From the NCBI GenBank assembly GCA_037903355.1, contig JBAJFE010000026.1, positions 558,001 to 622,000 on the forward strand: a stretch of DNA of 64,000 nt. Reading direction: 5' to 3'. Position 1 is the stretch's first letter; every line of letters starts with the position of its first letter. Below, one piece after another: positions 47,526-58,732 of this stretch. Made by a program: the position numbers and the translations under genes. The DNA comes from Trichuris trichiura. Lineage: Eukaryota; Nematoda; Enoplea; Trichinellida; Trichuridae. The notes below the pieces were generated by a model. It was not told the origin of the DNA, ran no database searches, and saw only the letters and a list, made by a program, of their open reading frames with translations.

Positions 47526-49651
47526 TTATGCATGGAATCCAACTTGTACCTGCACAAAACAATACGCATATAAGACAAGCGCAGCGGAAAAGCCACTGTA
47601 GTACATTGTACTTGGGATATTTTCAAGCGTGCGAAAAATAAATTGCTATTTTGAAAAGTAACCATGCTAACTAAGAAAAATTTATTTTTAATGTGCACAC
47701 TATGAACACTGAAGCACTCAACTGCCGCAAGAATGAACAAGGAAAGTAGCACAGACGAATGCTAGAATTTGGAAATGTTACGCAACAACGCTAGACGCTT
47801 CAAACTGGAAATGGAAAAATTAACAACTCCGCACGCGCGAAGGAGAAATGGTGTCGGCCTTTATTCTGCTGATCAAATGTTCGAAAACCACGACGTCAAA
47901 CGCAATACCACCATATTCAGTTTGCAAGCGGTCAGGTACCAAACGATTTCTGATTTACAGGTGGCAGTAAAACCAATGCGCACTCGGTAGGTGGAATTGG
48001 CTGTAGCATTTTCTGGGTAATGTTTTCAACTTTTTCTGTCCATCAACGCATTAAAAATGCCGGAAATTTTAAAACATTACTGTAAGCACGCTGCGCAGCT
48101 GCAAAACAGCAAAGAAGTGCTTGAAGCAAGCCTATAATATCTGAAAGCAAAACAAAGCCGATATTATTAAATGTCATTTGTATGAAAAAAACTGTTTATT
48201 TGAAAAACATCATTCAAAATACTTAGCTTTCGGAATACTCATTGTCATGCGTACTGTAAGATTTGCAGGAGCAGGAATGAAGAAAATTGCGCGCGAGGTT
48301 AAGCAGTGGCAACCAAAAGTTTAATTTTGACAAGGAAAACGGTGCCTCACGATATCACTGTTTTAAGCCCACCGTTCGTATTTACTTTTAGTAAACTTTT
48401 ACAGTTCCGGTATAAGCCGACAAGCAAGTGACTTTTAATGTCCAAAGGCTAAAATCCGCAAAGTAACAATTTTTCCCTACCCGCATGTACCAAATTAACA
48501 TTTTACCAATCGGTTAATGGTACTGCTACCTGCGAATCAAATAACCGATAAATGATTGGGCGGGAGAATGATACCTAACGAGCGCTTTTTGGAAATCCTG
48601 CACTTTCTGTTGATAACTTTCGAGTCAATAGTAAGTTGTAGGCATTTTTAACAAAGTTTACTGCGCAAATAACGGATTCTGCTTCTTACGCGCTCCGTAG
48701 TAATACTGTAAGCTATCCAGCGTAAATCCAAACGTAAAAATTACATTTTAATCCACGATTAGCTTAGGATAACATAGAATGACCGGCGCGGCTGCCAGAA
48801 GGGAACCTAAGCTTTCCAGACTACACGACGGCTATGGAACGAGATAGAAAAAAACATTTACTAAGTCATTTCCTAATCGATAGCAGCTTGCAAAACATAT
48901 TCTACCATCAGGCTGTCACATAGTTTGTAATAAATTGCAAATCATGAGATACAGGCAAATATGAATGACATATCCCGCGTTATTGACTAGTTACAGTATT
49001 GCTTAATAGTGTGTAGGTAAGATTAATGAAAACGCTTTTAGAATGGCCGAATTTATTGCATAGATATTACAATTAACATTCAATAAACACAGCTTCTCAA
49101 GGTAAACGCTTTCTTGCACTTTAAATTAATTAAATCTTTAAATCTTTCCGCGGTACATTTTGTGGCGGCGAAATGAGTTTAAGTTCTCAAACTTCAAGAA
49201 AATGTATTTACACTTATTTCCATCTTACCTCTCAAGCATAAGATCAGCTAAGCATTCGATCCGGCGAAGTTGAGAAACTATGGGGATTAACGGAAAACTG
49301 CATAATCATATCGGAATGCGGGAAACATGGAACCTGATTTTCTTTTATTTCACAGTAGTAATGCGTCTGAGCTCATTCAGTTCGTTCGAGCAGAATATGC
49401 AATGCAGCGTGTAAGTTGCAGAACTTTTCAGTATCATAACAAGCGAGTATAAAAGGAAATTGTCATAAAGTTCACTAATAAATTCCCGTTCGATATGTCG
49501 AGTAGGCAAGTGCGTCAAGTACGCGTGATTACTAGCCGCACGCAACGCAATGATTGACAGGATGATCTGAGATAGGGTGACAGGAAAACATGGGTCACCC
49601 AAATTTTCAACCGCACAAACCACTTCGATGAAGAGTCGCTGAGTCGTGACA
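47526..49651. other. Intergenic; no supported gene
   Basis: A plus-strand frame at 47773-47990 (MLRNNARRFKLEMEK...) is short and unplaced. The rest is AT-rich with only brief frames. The promoters of the minus-strand P5A ATPase and the plus-strand MLT-10-like gene should both lie here. Confidence 0.4.
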
Positions 49652-51423
49652 ATGAACTTGAACGAACTCGCATTTCAAAATCTATTACGTAACGAGGAGA
49701 TGGGCAATATTTTGAATTTTCATCCGCTGATGCAGCAACTGGTCATTACTGTATTGCTCTTCTTTGTTGGTAGGTTCAAATCTGAAACGCCAACTCTCTT
49801 CCTAAGAGTGAATCTAAACAAGACACAATAATAGAAAAGGACCTTAGCTATCGCTCCGCTGCTCATTTTATCTTTGCAGGTGAAACGCGGGAAAACTTTC
49901 CGAGGTTTCCGTTGAACGACCAAACGCGTCCTTTGATAGAAGAAATGCGGTACAAAACCGTTATGGGCAATTTGCTGGCCACCGTCGCTACTCGCATAGG
50001 AAGAAGAATAAAAAATGACAGCCGACTAATTGAATTATGCGTTTGCGTTCACGAGACAAAAACGGTAAGCGACTACGCGAAATGTTTGACTCCTTTGCTG
50101 AACAAACGCCGAAGAAAACGAAGCGAAGAAAATAGATCATCGTCGGAGCGCGTCTTCGCTGTCATTTCCTATTTTCTGCAGTTGGCCAGAAAACTCCTCT
50201 TCGGCGAGTCAACAAATTCGCGAAAACGACTCAAGGACTCAAGCCGCGCGGCGTCAACGTCAAAACCGCCATCTGCCAATGGCCAAAGTAGATACGGCAA
50301 AATGTTTCATCAATTCTGGGACTCAATTGACAAAGCAATCAACGAGAGGAATTTGTCCAAGTTGTTACCTGATTCACCCTTGCCGTTGTGGTTGGAAAAA
50401 AAGGTACGCGACGTCAGGGAACTTATGGACGAAATGAAACAATCTGACATTTTACCCTCCTTAAGACTACTCTCTCCTCGTATAATGGCAATGAATCCAA
50501 TTGACGGCTCCGTAACGCGTATATTGTCTCCCGACTTAATTAATCTGTACGACCGCGATATGGCTAGGAGCGCGACACTGCAACGTCTGATCGATGAGGT
50601 CAGTATATGGCCTAAGCTGATACGTAACATGATTAACAAAGTAAAAAGGCGCTCCTCAACTGTTGGTCCGCTAAATTATTTGAAAAAGACGCAGAAAAAG
50701 TTGAGCGAGTTGGATGAGTCACTCTCGGATGCTCAGCTGAAAGCTATCAAAGATAAGGGATACGCATTCCTTCGTGACGACCAACTTGAATTGCTCTATG
50801 ATAAACAATCGCTGCCAGTCCAACCTGCGCTTTATAGTCGAATGAATGAACAGGAAAAAGAAGAAGCGCTTGAAGAGTATATCATTAAGTTGGCAAGCGA
50901 GTCTAATCAACGAGAAAAGAGAAATGTCCAAGTTGGGAATGCGGTTCTGCTAAGGCCATTCATATCCACGAGCACGGTGAATGAACCTTCCATTCTGGGG
51001 CCATTAATACTATCTCCACTCTTCTCAAGCCCTGTCGTTCTTTCACCTCAACTTTTAAGTCCATCCATTGTATCGCCAGCATTTGCCTCTGCCTTAGTGC
51101 TAAGTCCATTGCTCCTTTCACCATTGATTTTGTCACCTCAAATACTTAGCCCATTTGTGCTTAGCCCTATTTTACTATCACCCTTTATCCTAAGTCCTAT
51201 GATTGTAGCCCCATCCGTACTGAGCCCAATGGCTTTAAACCCGATCTTGGCCAATCCATCCATTGTTAGCTTGAACTTACTATCGCCGATGACGCATTGC
51301 CCGTCCATTATGTCCCCTCAAATACTTGTAGCAACCGTGCTGTCTCCGTCCGCGTATTCGCCATCCATAAATTCCAGCTGCACAGGATGTCTTGTGGTAG
51401 CTTCGCCTTGTTTCATGTGCTAG
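49652..51423 (+). CDS. MLT-10-like DUF644/proline-rich repeat protein 1
   Basis: Secreted nematode protein of the MLT-10 family, known in C. elegans for a role in moulting. Exon 1 (49652-49769) encodes a signal-like segment (MQQLVITVLLFFVG). A phase-1 intron with GT/AG leads to exon 2 (49880-51423); the total is 553 aa. The N-terminal DUF644-like part has paired cysteines (ELCVCVH, YAKCLTPLL), then a polybasic RRRKRSEE that fits a proprotein convertase site. The middle part carries ILSPDLINLYDRD and DKGYAFLRDDQLELLYD. The last 140 residues are a pentad-like repeat of hydrophobic-L-S-P (LVLSPLLLSPLILSPQILSP). The end is CTGCLVVASPCFMC-stop. A second basic site (REKRN) precedes the repeat. First and most divergent of three tandem copies. 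Confidence 0.85.
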
Positions 51424-52575
51424 TCGGAGCACTTGTAAGGAAAAAAGAATCAACGATCCATTCCTTACGCACATGCCGGTCGCTAAGCCGCTTTAAGCAC
51501 GAAACCAACCTGCAAAGTAAAGAGTAAATTGCATTTATAGTTTCGCACTCTAAAAGCGCGCAGCTATGTGCTCCAGGCACTGGCTGACCCCTGCTGTAGC
51601 CAACTATTTCGACGGAAGCCCCTTCCAGCGTATTGAAACTGCCGAACGAGCACGAATGTTGAAGCAACGTTAAGCCAATGAATATGCGCATAATTTGGAC
51701 CTACTACCTTCTGCCGTATGGTAAGCAAATAATTCGTGCTTTTCTTATGGGCCCAAAAGTATTTATCCGACTTTTTTTGCATCCACGATTTGCATCTTCA
51801 AATTCGGAATGCTCGTTTCTCTTGGTCTAAGGGCATATATAGTTTGCGCTTAACAACAATAATAATAAGCGAATATTAAAGAATATGTTAACTATCAAAG
51901 GCATAAACGACGTCAGCAAATTTATTTGCTTTACCTGCTTCCAAGTGTTCGCATATTTAATCTTTGCCTTATAAAGAAAAGTTTATTTACATAATCATCA
52001 AAGCTTTTTGTCCATTGGCTGATCGCTTCGGAGACTATGAAAATAAACTTTCGTTTAAAAGGCGAAAAGCCGCCGTAATTACGCAATGAAAGTACGAACC
52101 AGTTATAGGCATCCTACTTATCATTATGTTTATTAATAAGCTTTGACGGGACTGCTCAACAGTAGCGCTATTTAATCATTCGAACTAAAGCGCCTAAGGT
52201 TGGACCTACAACGCATTGCTCAAGATTTTTGCTTACGTCTTTACCAAATTCCAATAAAATAAAAGTTGAGATCACTCAATGGGATATATATACTATTCAT
52301 CTTACGCATCTTGTCTCAATTGAGACGTATTCTACGGGAAGAAAAAATGGAAAAATTTCTGGCAACTTCTAACCATACAATAAATAGACAAATAAAAAAA
52401 TGAACATGTATACACCACCGTATATTAAGACAGACTTGCTGTGACTTTGAATAAACTTTATTCTTCCTAAAAAAATTTACCGGTAAAAAATAAACAATAA
52501 ATCATCGTAGGAGAGAATGTAACGAGTTACAGGTTACCACTTTAGTGAAAAAGTCAAACGCGTAAACTACACTTT
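51424..52575. other. Spacer between MLT-10-like genes 1 and 2
   Basis: Should contain the first (signal peptide) exon of copy 2, by analogy with copies 1 and 3. A candidate is ATG at about 51885 (MLTIKGIND...) with a hydrophobic run, but no donor of the expected phase 1 was secured. No other gene recognised. Confidence 0.35.
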
Positions 52576-54273
52576 GCAGGCATTTGCCTTGAATTGACCA
52601 ACTTCCTGAAACTTCCAGTAACCAATAGAACAAGAATGGTCATAGATGGGCTTTTGTACGAGAGAGCGGCAAACGCCCTAATGTCCATTGTGGCAACAAC
52701 AGTGCTGCGCCAATTGAACGACACGGAGAAGTTCAATCTGTACAACTGCACCCAACAATCGGAAAACAATGCAAAATATGCCAGCTGTTTGCTTCCCTAC
52801 TTTACTGCTACAAGTACAAAGTGCCCAACTGAACTTCGAAGGTCAAAAAAATCCGCAAACTCTGATCTGCCACCTTTTACTTTGGAAAAGACGTTAAGAT
52901 GGCTTTCTCAATTGGTTCGATTGTTAAAAAACAATACTAGTCCAATTTTGGCAGATTCAACTCCGACTGAAGATGATAGCGCGAACTTTTTTGACGAAGA
53001 ATCAATGAGGGAGTTGCTGAGCGACAGTAACGGCAAAGCGTCTGAATTCTTTGCTGACGTAAAGGCTGCAATTACGTCAGCGCTCAACGGTCCCAACGCG
53101 AAAGAATTTCTACCTGTCAATACGGCCGTTCCCGAATGGTTCGCCGAGCTGACCAGAAATGTTCGTTTGCTCATTGACGACATGAAAGTGACCGAACACC
53201 AACCGAATATCAGAATACTTTCGCCAAAAATTTTCTCGACAAAAGCTGACTCGGAAGATACACTTCGTATTTTATCACCCGAAGTGCTCAGCTTGCACGA
53301 ACGCGGAGTCAATGACGTTAAGCATTTTGACTCAATTGACGGTACACTTAGCTTGCAGGAAAAACAAGCCCTGCTAGACTTGATAACTGAAGTCAGCAGC
53401 GGAAGTAATTTGAATATGCAAATGAAGGCATTCGGTGACGAAAGTAGCCGGTCAACGGCACAGCCGAGATATGTCACGAAGTTGCTGGCCAACGAAACGC
53501 TTGGTTCCTTGAAAGCCTTAAACACTACCAAAGAGCTCTTCTCTAAATTGGATCCCACCTATACTGAGGAACAGTTGCAGACGGTACGCGACAAAGGTTA
53601 CGCGTTTCTGAGGGTCGACCAGCTGAGGATTCTTTACGGCAATGAAATATCGAAGCAGATACTGGAATGCTACGAAAACATGACGGACGAAGAAAAAGAA
53701 AACGAGCTGCAGGCGGCAATTGCCGATTTTGCCAATAAAGATTTGAAAGAGAGCGGAAACGTCGAGCCGAAGGTTTCCAGTAGTCTTCGAGGTGTTTTGC
53801 TGACACCGCTTGTACAGGCTGTAACCGTTGGCTCGCCATCGGTGCTTGGTTTTATCATTTTATCGCCAGGCGTATTTAGTCCGCTGATTCTTTCGCCTCC
53901 TCTTTTGGCAACAACGATTATGAGTCCTCTTGTAATGAGTCCAGCAATTTTAACGCCAATTACTCTCAATCCAATTATTCTCAACCCCATAATACTAAAT
54001 CCTTTTATTCTGTCACCGCTGTTTCTTTCTCCGGTCATTTTAACGCCTCTTGTGATGACACCTTTAATATTTTTCCCAACAATGCTATCTCCCATCATGT
54101 TCGTGCCAGGAGTAATGAATCTTCGCATTCTAAGCCCGAGATTCTTATCACCGCTTATTTTTTCTTCTCAAACCTTATACGCGTCAATCCTTTCTCCTAC
54201 TTACCTAAGCCCGCTGGTAGAGACCAACTGTACTGTATGTGCGTTTGTCGCTTCCCCTTGTATTCACTGTTGA
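52576..54273 (+). CDS. MLT-10-like DUF644/proline-rich repeat protein 2
   Basis: Main exon of the second tandem copy. It opens after a CTTTGCAG acceptor near 52578 with ICLELTNFLKLPVTN, parallel to the same junction in copy 3. DUF644-like region: GLLYERAANALMSIVATT, LYNCTQQSENNAKYASCLLPY. Middle: RILSPEVLSLHERG, DKGYAFLRVDQLRILYG. Tail: about 140 residues of the P-x2-L-(S/T/N)-P repeat (ILTPITLNPIILNPIILNP), ending CTVCAFVASPCIHC-stop at 54273. The position of the basic cleavage site in copies 1 and 3 reads ELRRSKKSAN here, which is not a canonical RxxR/KR-S site. AATAAA at 54399-54404. The first exon is not assigned, so the N-terminus is incomplete. Confidence 0.85.
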   Translation, partial: AGICLELTNFLKLPVTNRTRMVIDGLLYERAANALMSIVATTVLRQLNDTEKFNLYNCTQQSENNAKYASCLLPYFTATSTKCPTELRRSKKSANSDLPPFTLEKTLRWLSQLVRLLKNNTSPILADSTPTEDDSANFFDEESMRELLSDSNGKASEFFADVKAAITSALNGPNAKEFLPVNTAVPEWFAELTRNVRLLIDDMKVTEHQPNIRILSPKIFSTKADSEDTLRILSPEVLSLHERGVNDVKHFDSIDGTLSLQEKQALLDLITEVSSGSNLNMQMKAFGDESSRSTAQPRYVTKLLANETLGSLKALNTTKELFSKLDPTYTEEQLQTVRDKGYAFLRVDQLRILYGNEISKQILECYENMTDEEKENELQAAIADFANKDLKESGNVEPKVSSSLRGVLLTPLVQAVTVGSPSVLGFIILSPGVFSPLILSPPLLATTIMSPLVMSPAILTPITLNPIILNPIILNPFILSPLFLSPVILTPLVMTPLIFFPTMLSPIMFVPGVMNLRILSPRFLSPLIFSSQTLYASILSPTYLSPLVETNCTVCAFVASPCIHC

Positions 54274-56267
54274 TATCCACTTGACTTTTACAATGTGATC
54301 GACAGGCGAAGCATTCAGAGAATGTACATGAAACTCATTCTCCTCTGCGTACGAAAAATGTACGCACTGTGGCAACCAGTTGCTAAACTTCTACTATAAA
54401 TAAAGGCTTGGAAGAAGCAGAGTAAATGAAGCTACAAAAAACAGATGAAGTTCAAACTTCCTAAAGTATTATTACGACGTGAATTTTTCCTCTCATACGA
54501 ACCTATACGTCAAAAGTTTATCCAGAATTTTTAGCGGCTTGAAAAATATTGCACAAAAGACGAATGGACAATAATAGGCAGTAATTGAGCGTTATCTGCA
54601 CTGGGTTGCAGCTGAAAATGCTTTTCCTAGCAGTTGGAAAAAAGAGATTACACTGTGAACTTGCACATCATTTCAGTCGTACAGTAAGAAACTTTTTAGC
54701 AGTAACACTCGAAAATGTGATTTCTTCGTACGGGACCGTATATTTTCATAATGCAAAGGTTTTATTACGGAGTAGTTCCCGTTTTAATGCGCATAACCGC
54801 TGAAGACGGGTCCCGGTCGACCCGAAAGCTCCGGAGTTTACGCGCGTTAAAACGGGAACTACTCCGTAATAAAACCTTTGCATTATGAGCAGTAACACTC
54901 AGGAAAAGTCAATAAAATCTGCACATACGCTCCTACGTGGAAGTATTATTAAAACTGGCCTACTGGCGGTAGGAATATGCAGCAACGGCAGTATTAATGG
55001 CACCCGCATTGATATTACAACTAATTTCCCTTGTTATGTTCAGCGCTATGTTATCAGAAAAATGTCTGCGCTGCCATTACCGCAAGCCCGAACGGAGACG
55101 GCAATGTTCGGAAACCGACGACATCGCTTATCATTTTTGAAAAATAAACTGCACTTTTTATTAAAAAAATTTATTTGCACTTTCAAAAAACGCGCAGTTG
55201 TATCTTTCGGCGTCATCGCTGTCTAGTCTTTAGCGAAGCGGAAGTGCTACAGTACGAATAACAGTTTGCAGGTAGTGTTTTCGTTATTAGCCCTGTTGCA
55301 TTGCCGTTTCGCTAAAGATGAGGCGAAAATAATCTCAAAAACGGCTCCTATGGGCATTTACTGTAATTAGAAATGAAGGTTTTCTGCTACCCAGGAAACA
55401 GGTCAGAAACTTTTGCAAAAAAATAGAAAAAATAACTAAAAAAATTATCTGTACCTTCTGAACCGGAAATGACAATTTCCAGATGGAGGAATAACGAAAT
55501 TAAAGCAAGCGATCTTGTTCATTGCGCGCGCAAGAATCATACTGTAACGCAAGAAATGCAGGTTCCTTTTTCGATCGCATTGTTTGCCTAAGCCTAAGGC
55601 TGAACAAAACGCTTACATTTCGGCTTATAATTAAGTAATCGTGGAATGGGACGGTTGGAAAACCTACAGTATAATCACTGAACGCAAAATACAAAGCGGA
55701 TTTTAGCAGAAATAGCGGAAACGTTTCCTAGTCGTAGTAGTGATAAAATTGACACGAAAACTTTCCGCCAACTTATGTTGCGCAAATAGGTAGTAGAACA
55801 TATTCTGCATTGGCCATTAACCATAAACGGACTTAAAAACGAAGATTTTCAACCATTTACATTGCGCTACTTATAAAAAGAGAATTAATACTAATCGCAA
55901 TAGGCTAAACAGAAAAGCAGAGAGTATTTCGAGTATATTCGACAAAAGTGGCACAACTTATCAGGAAATTGTATTAGAATGGATAAAATCCTTAGAAAGA
56001 GCAGAACGATTGAAAAAAGTTAGCGGATTGTTTATCCGCGATTACGCTATTAAAATCTGTTCGCGAATCAAAGACTCCATCTTGTTAAGACACGCGGTAA
56101 TGTCGGGAAGCGAAATAACGTTTTGGCGTTTCAATGTTTAATTTGCATAACCAATTTGCATAGCTCACTCAGATCAATAGCCTAAATGTGTGCTTCGCGA
56201 ACGGTTTGTGCAAACTAAGCCGTAAACTTTACAATGAAGGCATTTCGCTTTGCTCGAAACGACTGCA
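54274..56267. other. Spacer with palindromic element; no recognised gene
   Basis: Holds the inverted repeat at 54746-54888. Otherwise AT-rich with short frames only. Confidence 0.45.
54746..54888. repeat. Long near-perfect palindrome (47-bp arms)
   Basis: Left arm 54746-54792 and right arm 54842-54888 are reverse complements with a single mismatch, separated by a 49-base G+C-richer loop. Start of the left arm: TCATAATGCAAAGG; end of the right arm: CCTTTGCATTATGA. AGCAGTAACACTC occurs at 54698-54710 and again at 54888-54900, framing the structure as a 13-bp direct repeat. Confidence 0.9.
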
Positions 56268-58579
56268 ATGGCCTTCCGCATTTCGCTCTTTCGCTTATGC
56301 TTTTTTTTATTAGCTAGTAAGTGTGAAATGATGTTATCATTCATATCTACTTTATTTTTTGGTAACACGAAAAGTGCTGACACATTCGAAACTGTGCATA
56401 CGACTGGTATTAGGATCGAAATTCCTACAGTCGAGATTCCGGATGGGTCGAAATCTTGAATAGGTCAACAAGGACATACCGTTAAGTTTAGCCTTGTGGC
56501 AGTTGCGCATTGACATCGTCCATATAAGGAATGTATTTGAGTAGAGGCATTCTTATACTAGCCTCGACGAAGACTAGTATAAGAACGCCTCCACTCAAAT
56601 ACATTGCTTATGTAGAATATGCCAATGCACAGCTGCCACAAAGCCACACTTTACAATGCATTTTCGATCTATTCGGGATTTTGATCACCACCGATATGAC
56701 TGAACTCATATTCTGTAATTTTTAAACTCAGATTTTTAGACGTAGCGCAATTCCAACCCATTCCAGCGAAATAATTCAAGGGTGCACCAATAAGATGGCA
56801 CCATAAATAATATCACATAATGTACATAACAGCTGATAGTTTTCAGGTTGTTCGACATGCGCAAATCTAGTCAGAATGCCGGTAAACGAACAATCAAGAG
56901 CCGTCGTTGAAGGCTTACTTTACGTTAAGGCGGTAAACGGTCTCATGTCCATTGTTGCTACAAGAATTTTACCGAATTTAAATGAAGAGGAAAAATTAAT
57001 TCTATACAATTGCACTCAGTCAGCGAAAGACAATCAACAATACGCGAAATGTTTGGTTCCGTACATGAACACAAATAAAACGGTCACAACTATCCATGGA
57101 CAGTCGACCCAACGACCCACGAATTATGACTATGAAAGAAGGAAGAGGTCAACGGAAGAAGAAGAAGAAAGCCCATCTGCGTTGACAGAATTTCTGAATT
57201 GGGCAACCAAAATGATAAGAGCCCTCAAGCAGTTAATTTCATCGGACGTGCCAACCTACGAGAGCAAAACTGACCTAACGGCATTAATAGAAGAAGAAGT
57301 CAATTTCAATGATTCGCTTTTGGAGATAAAGAAGAGCAGATCGGCCGAATATTTCGCTGACCTCATGGACAAAATGAGAGAGGTGTTAAACGAAGAGGAC
57401 GTAAACAAGGTGCTTCCGGAGGGTCGCTCTTTTCCGGAATGGTTTCCGAAACTCCTTGAAGACATGCAAACGATCGTAAAGGAGATGAAGGAAATGGAGG
57501 AATTGCCCAACGTTAAAATACTGTCGCCAAAAATATTCACAATGAAAGCTGACACCGAGCAGACTATGCATATTTTGTCTCCCAATCTGTTCTCTTTGTA
57601 CGAGCAAGGTAAACATGACGTCAAGAACTTTGATTCAGCGGATGTCAGCCTTACGATGGCCGAGAAGAAAGCTCTTCTCGAGCTTGTCATGGAGGTAGGC
57701 GGCGGCGACAAAATCTTTCAACAGATCAGATCGCTAAACAAAGACGGTTCCTTAAGTTTGAAACAGCAGGGACAAGCTGGCGAAATGAAAATGGCCAATG
57801 AAACGCTGGAAAGCATAAACTCTTTGAAGGCAATGAAAAAGCTGTACGAAGATCTTGATGATTCCTACTCGGACGAACAGTTAAAAACAATTCGAGAACG
57901 CGGCTACGCATTTCTTACTGCCGAACAATTGAAGCTGATTTACAACGATCGGATATCCGATCAAGTTCTCAACTGGTATAAGAGGTTGACAGAGGAGGAT
58001 AAAGAGCAACTACTTAAAAAGGCAATTATAGCCATTGCCCAAGAAAAGCAAGCGTCACTTTTGGAAAGGCAAGCTCAAGTGCCTGAAGAGGTGGCCGGCC
58101 TTTTGTTGAGTCCGGTAATTAACACCCCGCAGGTGGGAGAACCTAGCGTCTTAGGATTTATTATTTTATCCCCTCTTGTTTACTCGCCGGCAACATTGTC
58201 ACCTGCTCTTTTCACTCCGACGATTTTGAGTCCAGTAGTATTCAGCCCTGCCATTGTATCTCCTATAGCAATTTCACCAGTTTTTCTGTCTCCATTATTT
58301 ATAAGCCCTTACATTTTAACACCTACTATTCTTACACCAGTCATATTAGCCCCAATGGTATTGACGCCATTGATACTGGTGCCAAAAGTGTTGACCCCGC
58401 TTATCTTACAGCCAGGAATTCTAAGCCCGGACATTTTATGCCCCAGAACGTTATCCCCGTCTATTCTTTCTAGTCATGCCCTTTTCGCTGCTATTCTATC
58501 TCCCAGGTATATGAGCCCATATATTCGAAGTAACTGTTCTGCCTGCGCATTCATTGGATCCCCATGCATTATGTGCTGA
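56268..58579 (+). CDS. MLT-10-like DUF644/proline-rich repeat protein 3
   Basis: Third tandem copy, 593 aa in two exons. Exon 1 (56268-56316) gives the signal peptide (MAFRISLFRLCFFLLA), and a phase-1 intron of 530 bp leads to exon 2 (56847-58579), opening CSTCANLVRMPVNEQSR. DUF644-like part: GLLYVKAVNGLMSIVATR, LYNCTQSAKDNQQYAKCLVPY. A RRKRSTEEEEE stretch follows that fits a convertase site. Middle: NVKILSPKIFTMKADTEQT, MHILSPNLFSLYEQG, RGYAFLTAEQLKLIY. Tail: P-x2-L-(S/T)-P repeat (TILSPVVFSPAIVSPIAISP), ending CSACAFIGSPCIMC-stop. Its stop lies 153 bp from the convergent IFT122 stop. Copies 2 and 3 are clearly closer to each other than to copy 1. Confidence 0.88.
56530..56605. repeat. Hairpin inverted repeat in intron of MLT-10-like gene 3
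   Basis: Arms 56530-56561 and 56574-56605 are reverse complements over 32 bases with two mismatches, around a 12-base loop. Left arm starts AATGTATTTGAG, right arm ends CTCAAATACATT. Confidence 0.9.
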
Positions 58580-58732
58580 AGCCCATAAACGCATCCTCCA
58601 GAAAAATGATTTCTTAGACTTCAAATGTTACCATTTTACCGGTTGTATTAAAGAGTGTTTTTCTTACTACAAGATATTTGTCGCACACCGCGAACGATTG
58701 AAAGTGTGTACCCACCTGGAAAAAGATCGCCT

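Noticed and set aside
47773..47990. Possible small gene divergent from the P5A ATPase (MLRNNARRFKLEMEK...)
   Set aside because: Short, no family match, and no convincing second exon or polyadenylation site. Left unannotated.
52908..53558. 216-aa minus-strand frame
   Set aside because: It is antisense to MLT-10-like gene 2. Long shadow frames are expected opposite this coding sequence.
53670..54128. Minus-strand repetitive glycine/isoleucine-rich frame
   Set aside because: It is the mirror image of the L-S-P repeat coding region and has no independent support.
57256..57711. 151-aa minus-strand frame opposite MLT-10-like gene 3
   Set aside because: Shadow of the real gene in the antisense direction.
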